Shown here one piece after another: positions 13,657-17,960 of a DNA stretch of 17,960 nucleotides. Both the position numbers and the translations under genes were made by a program. The notes beneath the pieces are model-generated. The model searched no databases and was not told where the DNA came from. It worked only from the letters and a program-made list of their open reading frames with translations. This DNA comes from CBFHSD01 sp965658375 (GTDB lineage: Bacteria > Bacteroidota > Bacteroidia > Flavobacteriales_G > Salibacteraceae). The stretch lies in the NCBI GenBank assembly GCA_965658375.1, contig CBFHSD010000046.1:1-17960 (forward strand), given 5' to 3'. How positions within the stretch are numbered: position 1 is the stretch's first letter; every line of letters starts with the position of its first letter.

Positions 13657-15485
13657 TGGATATTGAAAAAATAAGAGAGCAGGTAAACCTTTGGATTTAC
13701 GATAGTAAACCATTGGTTATGCGGTTTTTGAACATTGTTGGTTTGGTAGCGGCCTTGGTGGCCATTAGTTTCATCACTGTGCTTTATGGATTTGAGTTGT
13801 CTGATGCGGCTAGAGAAAACATCTTCATCAGCATTCAAGCGTCTTTCGTATTCTTTATCATTCGCTTCTTTATTCGTCTTTTTTACGACTTTCATCCACG
13901 GGCATTTCTAAAGAACAACTGGTTTGAAGCCGTGATGATTCTTCTTCTTATTCTAGAGGGATTGAGCTATAATATTCTTGGAAATTTACTCTTTGAAAGA
14001 CTCTTTATCTTCATGAACATGGATGGATTAGAAGAGCTCTCAGGACTCTTTTTCCAAATTTACATCTTCATTATTTTCCTTATTGATTTAAAAGAACGAG
14101 GGAACCTTATCCCTGCCATTAAGATCAACCCTGCTGCATTTTTCATTTTCACCTTTATCCTATTAATAACTCTCGGAAGCGTGTTATTGATGATGCCAGA
14201 AATGACATCTGTAGAAGGCAGTATGGATTATTTAGATGCTCTATTTACAAGTACCAGCGCTGTTTGTGTTACTGGGTTAATTGTAGTGGACACTGGAACA
14301 TTCTTTACGATGAAGGGGCATTTCGTAATTCTCCTGCTCATGAAACTCGGTGGATTAAACATCATCTCTTTTGGTGCTTTCTTATCTTTTTTCGGAAAGT
14401 TTGGGCTAGGAGTAAAGCACCATGACGTTGTAGAAGACTTTGTCTTTAAAGATTCTCTTTTCAGCAATAAAGGGCTACTATTCAAAATTATTATTAGCTC
14501 AATTACCATAGAAATTATTGGAAGCATTTTTATTGCTTGGTTCATGTTTGAAAAGCATCCTGAACTTTCTGTGAACGACACGGTATTCTTTAGCGTCTTT
14601 CACGCCATTAGCGCTTTTAACAATGCGGGATTCTCTACACTCACAGATGGCATGTACAATGAAATGTACAGGCATTTTTATTTACTCCACTTGGTGCTTA
14701 CGGGACTCATTATTGTTGGAACCATTGGCTTTGACACCTTGTTTGATTTGTTTGATAAAAACAAGATGAGGGAAAGACTAAAACACCCTTGGAAAAGACC
14801 AAAAATTGGTTCGATGCTAAACGTATATACTTCATTGATCCTAATTTGTGTAGGAACCATTCTCTTCTACTTTTTTGAATCAAGCAACACCATGGAAGGC
14901 TATTCGATGATAGATGGATTGGTAACCTCTTTTTTTCAGGTAAACTCTTTGCGAACTGCCGGGTTTAGTTCAATAGATTTTCATGAAGTGGCAACTCCAG
15001 TAATAATAATGACCTTTCTATTCATGTTCGTAGGTGGTGGTTCAACCTCAACGGCTGGTGGTATTAAAACATCCACATTCAGTCTTCTGGCACTCAGCGC
15101 CTACTCTACAATTCGTGGAAAAAAGAGGGTTGAAGTATTCCATAGAAATGTAAATAGAGACATCGTTATGCGCGCTTTCTCTATTTTCTTCTTTGCTTTA
15201 AGCGGTGTTTTAATAGGTACTTTTTTACTTACTATCACAGAACAACATATTTTAGACATGAAAGACCGCGGATTGCTTGACATTTTGTTCGAGCAATTCT
15301 CTGCCTTCAGCACCGTTGGACTCTCTACAGGAATAACACCTTTACTCAGTAGCGCAGGAAAGGTGATTATTATTACATCCATGTTCATAGGCCGTCTTGG
15401 TACTCTTACCATTGCTTTTGCAATTAGTAAAAGCATAAAATCTACCAATTATAAATACCCAGAAGAGCACATGCTCGTGGGGTAA
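13656..15485 (+). CDS. trkH: TrkH/KtrB-family potassium uptake channel subunit
   Basis: This is an inner-membrane K+ uptake protein of 609 residues. About four extra membrane segments occupy the first ~160 residues, ahead of the core of four repeated M1-P-M2 units. The selectivity-filter glycines are visible in each repeat: VTGL (Gly207), NAGFS (Gly325), TAGFS (Gly436) and TVGLS (Gly555). The intramembrane loop FVGGGSTSTAGGIKT (459-473) and the C-terminal IGRLGTLT (578-585) are also typical of the family. No TrkA/KtrA regulatory subunit lies in the window. The start codon overlaps the previous stop by one base, and the stop overlaps the menG start by one base. Confidence 0.94.
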   Translation: MDIEKIREQVNLWIYDSKPLVMRFLNIVGLVAALVAISFITVLYGFELSDAARENIFISIQASFVFFIIRFFIRLFYDFHPRAFLKNNWFEAVMILLLILEGLSYNILGNLLFERLFIFMNMDGLEELSGLFFQIYIFIIFLIDLKERGNLIPAIKINPAAFFIFTFILLITLGSVLLMMPEMTSVEGSMDYLDALFTSTSAVCVTGLIVVDTGTFFTMKGHFVILLLMKLGGLNIISFGAFLSFFGKFGLGVKHHDVVEDFVFKDSLFSNKGLLFKIIISSITIEIIGSIFIAWFMFEKHPELSVNDTVFFSVFHAISAFNNAGFSTLTDGMYNEMYRHFYLLHLVLTGLIIVGTIGFDTLFDLFDKNKMRERLKHPWKRPKIGSMLNVYTSLILICVGTILFYFFESSNTMEGYSMIDGLVTSFFQVNSLRTAGFSSIDFHEVATPVIIMTFLFMFVGGGSTSTAGGIKTSTFSLLALSAYSTIRGKKRVEVFHRNVNRDIVMRAFSIFFFALSGVLIGTFLLTITEQHILDMKDRGLLDILFEQFSAFSTVGLSTGITPLLSSAGKVIIITSMFIGRLGTLTIAFAISKSIKSTNYKYPEEHMLVG

Positions 15486-16228
15486 TGAAAGTAATTATGA
15501 CAGAAGGATCTCAAGTTAAACCTTACGATAAAGGTGGCAGTAAAAAAGAAGAAGTTGCTGAAATGTTCAACAACATTGCAGCCAACTACGACTTATTGAA
15601 TCATGTATTGTCGATGGGTATTGATGTTTTGTGGAGAAAAAAAGCCGTGAAATTACTTGCTCCTCTTCAGCCAAAAACAATGCTTGATGTAGCTACTGGA
15701 ACGGGAGACTTTGCCATTCAATGCCTAGCACTCAAACCTGATCAAATCATTGGTTTAGACATCAGCAATGAAATGCTTGAGGTAGGCAAAACAAAAATCT
15801 CGAAAAAGGGTAAGAGTAAAGTGATTGAAATGGTACTAGGAGATAGCGAAAACATCCCCTACGAAGACAATTACTTTGATGCGATTACCGTAGCATTTGG
15901 AGTTAGAAATTTTGAGCACCTTGAAAAAGGTTTAGCTGAAATGCTACGTGTTCTTAAGCCTGGAGGTAAAGTGGCAATTATTGAGTTTTCTAAGCCTACA
16001 GCTTTCCCTATTAAACAACTGTACATGTTCTACTTCAAGAATGTACTACCCACTATTGGTAAGCTTGTTTCAAAAGACCACAGGGCATACACTTACTTGC
16101 CAGAATCTGTAGAAGCTTTTCCATATGGCCAAACCTTCATGAACATTATGAATAAAGTAGGATACAATGAATCGCTTTCCATTCCGTTAAGCTTCGGTAT
16201 TGCCAGTATTTATATAGGGAGCAAATAG
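15485..16228 (+). CDS. menG: Demethylmenaquinone methyltransferase MenG/UbiE
   Basis: This SAM-dependent enzyme methylates demethylmenaquinone in the last step of menaquinone synthesis. The 247-residue product carries the family signatures: EMFNNIAANYDLLNHVLSMG (26-45), the SAM-binding loop LDVATGTGDFAI (67-78), the acidic GLDISNEML, VAFGVRNFEHLEKGLAEMLRVLKPGG (in the middle of the domain), and IIEFSKP. The first Met overlaps the trkH stop (TAATG); Met5 (15497) is an alternative start. The gene lies 6 bp upstream of porT, an order I remember from other Flavobacteriales. Menaquinone rather than ubiquinone is inferred from the Bacteroidota background. Confidence 0.95.
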   Translation: MKVIMTEGSQVKPYDKGGSKKEEVAEMFNNIAANYDLLNHVLSMGIDVLWRKKAVKLLAPLQPKTMLDVATGTGDFAIQCLALKPDQIIGLDISNEMLEVGKTKISKKGKSKVIEMVLGDSENIPYEDNYFDAITVAFGVRNFEHLEKGLAEMLRVLKPGGKVAIIEFSKPTAFPIKQLYMFYFKNVLPTIGKLVSKDHRAYTYLPESVEAFPYGQTFMNIMNKVGYNESLSIPLSFGIASIYIGSK

Positions 16229-16234
16229 AATCTA

Positions 16235-16945
16235 ATGAAAGCCTCGCGCATCCTAATACTCTGTCTTCTTTTCTTTCCACTTTTTGGCATTGCCCAAAAT
16301 CAAAGCGGACCAGTAAACCTATCTACCTTTGATAATAGAACGTGGCATTTTGGTTTTATGCTAGGTTTTAACGGGATGAATTTATCTACCCAAACAGATT
16401 TAACTCAAGGTGATAGCATCATTAGTTTAGAGACGAAAAACGGAGGAGGATTTAACATAAACATCCTTGCAGATTATCACATTGCTCCTAATTGGAATAT
16501 TCGTTTTGTTCCAGGTTTATCCTTTGGTGAACGAAACATTGAATACCTCATGCAATGGAACGCTGGGAAAGAATTGGTGGTAAAGAACATTCAGTCTACG
16601 TATTTAGAGTTCCCGCTTCTTCTCAAATACAGGTCTTTTAGAGATGAGAATTTTGCTGCCTATCTTATTGGTGGGTTTAAATACAGTTTAGACCTTTCTT
16701 CTCAGTGGGATGTTGACAATGATGTAGCACCTCTAAATCAGTTGGTTATTTTAAATCGCCACAATACTTGGGCAGAATTAGGTGTGGGTTCTGACTTATT
16801 TCTGGAGTATTTTAAGTTTTCTGTAGAACTTAGGCTAAGCCTAGGATTAAATGATATGATTCTCCATGACAACTCCATGTGGGTACAACCTATAAATCAA
16901 GGTATTCCTAGAATGTTTTTGGTAGGCTTCTGCTTTGAAGGCTAA
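16235..16945 (+). CDS. porT: PorT/SprT, outer-membrane component of type IX secretion
   Basis: PorT (SprT in gliding species) is an outer-membrane beta-barrel required for type IX secretion. This 236-residue protein has a signal peptide (MKASRILILCLLFFPLFGIAQ) and then the PorT layout: WHFGFMLGFNGMNL (37-50), GGGFNINILADYHIAPNWNIRFVPGLSFGER in the first third, YLEFPLLLKYRSFR, AAYLIGGFKYSLDL, WAELGVGSDLFLEYFKF, and a C-terminal barrel strand ending FCFEG. Its position directly behind menG supports the assignment. No other T9SS genes are in the window. Its stop codon directly abuts the stop codon of the RNA methyltransferase gene on the other strand, with no base between. Confidence 0.85.
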   Translation: MKASRILILCLLFFPLFGIAQNQSGPVNLSTFDNRTWHFGFMLGFNGMNLSTQTDLTQGDSIISLETKNGGGFNINILADYHIAPNWNIRFVPGLSFGERNIEYLMQWNAGKELVVKNIQSTYLEFPLLLKYRSFRDENFAAYLIGGFKYSLDLSSQWDVDNDVAPLNQLVILNRHNTWAELGVGSDLFLEYFKFSVELRLSLGLNDMILHDNSMWVQPINQGIPRMFLVGFCFEG

Positions 16946-17686
16946 TCAACGCATAAAATGGCTAGCCATCAATATACCTCCAGCAATTCCAACATTCAGT
17001 GATTCTGTTCCTCCACCAGGAATAATCACAGACTGATCTAAAAGGGCTTTTATGCTTGATGATATTCCATGAGACTCACTGCCCAATACCAAACAAGTTG
17101 ATGTTGGCCAATGGTAATTGCTCAACTCCTCCCCTTCTAATTGCGCTCCCACAATTCTAATGTCTTTTTTCTCCTTTTTTATTTCAAGCAACCAGCTCTC
17201 CAAATCTGTATATTCAATATTCAACTGAAAAATGGCTCCCATGGTACTTTGGACTGCCTTTATATTGTAAACATCTGCAGTTTTTTCTGAGCAAATCACG
17301 TTCTTGATACCAAACCAAGCAGCTGTTCTTAAAATTGTTCCAAGGTTGCCTGGGTCACTAATATCATCTAAACACAAGAAAAAAGCACTTGCCGTAGGCA
17401 CTCTATGGTTTGGAATCTCCGCTATTGCCAATACTTCATTTGGTGTTCTCAATTGGCTGCATTGAGACAATTCCTTGTTTGTAATTATCTCACAGTCAAT
17501 GGTTGAGTTTTTATCCTTCCAAGACTGAAGGCCATAAATTCTCTGTATTTTTACTGAACTCTTAATGAGTTCGTTCACCATCTTCTCACCTTCCACAATA
17601 AACTTACCCAATTCCTTTCGGTACTTTTTCTGCGAGAGTTGACGAATAATCTTTAGTTCTTGTTTACTTAGCATCTGACTTTCCAA
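16946..17686 (-). CDS. TrmH/SpoU-family RNA 2'-O-methyltransferase
   Basis: SpoU-type enzymes methylate the ribose 2'-OH of tRNA or rRNA using a trefoil-knot SAM site. The 246-residue protein has an N-terminal substrate-binding region (QKKYRKELGKFIVEGEKMVNEL, as in RlmB-like enzymes) and the three knot motifs. Motif 1 is DDISDPGNLGTILRTAAWFG with Asn114 and Arg120, motif 2 is LVLGSESHGIS (199-209), and motif 3 is IPGGGTESLNVGIAGG (222-237). The target RNA cannot be told. The start is Met1 (17686) or Met5 (17674). It is divergent from tamL across a 21-bp gap that holds an 18-bp palindrome. Confidence 0.9.
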   Translation of the reverse strand: MESQMLSKQELKIIRQLSQKKYRKELGKFIVEGEKMVNELIKSSVKIQRIYGLQSWKDKNSTIDCEIITNKELSQCSQLRTPNEVLAIAEIPNHRVPTASAFFLCLDDISDPGNLGTILRTAAWFGIKNVICSEKTADVYNIKAVQSTMGAIFQLNIEYTDLESWLLEIKKEKKDIRIVGAQLEGEELSNYHWPTSTCLVLGSESHGISSSIKALLDQSVIIPGGGTESLNVGIAGGILMASHFMR

Positions 17687-17687
17687 C

Positions 17688-17705
17688 TTAGCTTTGCAAA
17701 GCTAA
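17688..17705. promoter_or_regulatory. Perfect palindrome carrying back-to-back -7 promoter boxes
   Basis: TTAGCTTTGCAAAGCTAA is an 18-bp perfect palindrome filling most of the 21-bp gap between the two divergent start codons. It contains TAGCTTTG, a full TAnnTTTG match, on the plus strand (17689-17696) and on the minus strand (17704-17697). Both transcripts would begin a few bases before their start codons. No good -33 TTG was found at the normal distance on either side. Confidence 0.55.
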
Positions 17706-17707
17706 TT

Positions 17708-17960
17708 ATGCAGCGACAATACCTCTATATAATCCTATTTTTTGCTATAAGCCTTGGTTTTAGTGCTTGCAACGGAACCAAATACTTAGAAGAAAATGAG
17801 TACCTGCTTCTTAAAAATGAAATAAAAACCAACAATAAAAAACTTGATACAGAGCAGATTGAAGCACTGGTGAAGCAACATGGTAATCGGAAAATATTAG
17901 GAGTCAGGTTTTATCTATTCACTTACAACCTTTACGACTCAGATAAACTGGAAGAAAAGA
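17708..17960 (+). CDS. tamL: TamL-like outer-membrane lipoprotein (BamA/TamA family), 5' part
   Basis: The first 84 codons of a gene that runs off the window. The product starts with a signal peptide and lipobox (F18-S-A-C21) and continues NGTKYLEENEYLLLKNEI, IEALVKQHGNRKILGVRF and YNLYD. This pattern (Cys-x-x-TKYL, LLKN, NRKILG-RF) is what I recall for Bacteroidota TamL, the lipidated TamA/BamA-type barrel protein that pairs with a TamB-like protein. POTRA domains and the barrel would lie beyond 17960. The ATG at 17708 follows the palindromic promoter by 2 bp, so translation may be nearly leaderless. Confidence 0.75.
   Translation, partial: MQRQYLYIILFFAISLGFSACNGTKYLEENEYLLLKNEIKTNNKKLDTEQIEALVKQHGNRKILGVRFYLFTYNLYDSDKLEEK

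Overview
The window reads as chromosomal DNA of a member of the Bacteroidota, most likely Flavobacteriales. The evidence is an AT-rich genome, many lipoproteins and small beta-barrel proteins, promoter boxes of the TAnnTTTG type, a PorT/SprT gene of type IX secretion next to menG, a TamL-like lipoprotein, and the N-terminal piece of a Bacteroidota-style CcoI copper ATPase. No tRNA, rRNA, CRISPR array, insertion sequence or phage gene is visible.

Layout. Positions 64-1954 hold a lipoprotein and a secreted protein with a low-complexity Lys/Pro tail, separated by a terminator and a candidate dispersed repeat (612-755). Positions 2212-2608 hold a response-regulator receiver domain broken by a +1 frameshift. 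dnaK follows on the minus strand (2793-4706), with a strong terminator and an upstream region that looks like a sigma-54-type promoter with TGACA/TGTCA boxes. Next come a lipoprotein-type msrB and, convergent with it, a GT-C glycosyltransferase of the ArnT/PMT type. Upstream of that glycosyltransferase, 7089-7882 is a deletion scar: the first ~196 codons of ccoI run directly into the last ~70 codons of a TauE/SafE-like gene. In related genomes these two genes normally flank the cbb3 oxidase operon. A Crp/Fnr-type palindrome survives in front of the truncated ccoI.

From 7967 the genes are a lipocalin-like lipoprotein, a beta-barrel protein, two tandem PPK2 polyphosphate kinases (the second lacking the usual Walker B Asp), and a convergent one-helix membrane protein. 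From 11462 to 16945 a tightly coupled operon carries an aspartate aminotransferase, a heptose-7-phosphate kinase-like PfkB enzyme, a TrkH K+ transporter, menG and porT. The right edge has an RNA methyltransferase and the start of tamL, divergent across an 18-bp perfect palindrome that carries a -7 box on each strand.

Most of the window is housekeeping and envelope biology. I see no convincing new defence, secretion or mobile system. The most informative signals are the apparent loss of the cbb3 locus with its regulatory site retained, the dnaK control region, the divergent tandem PPK2 pair, and the shared trmH/tamL promoter palindrome.
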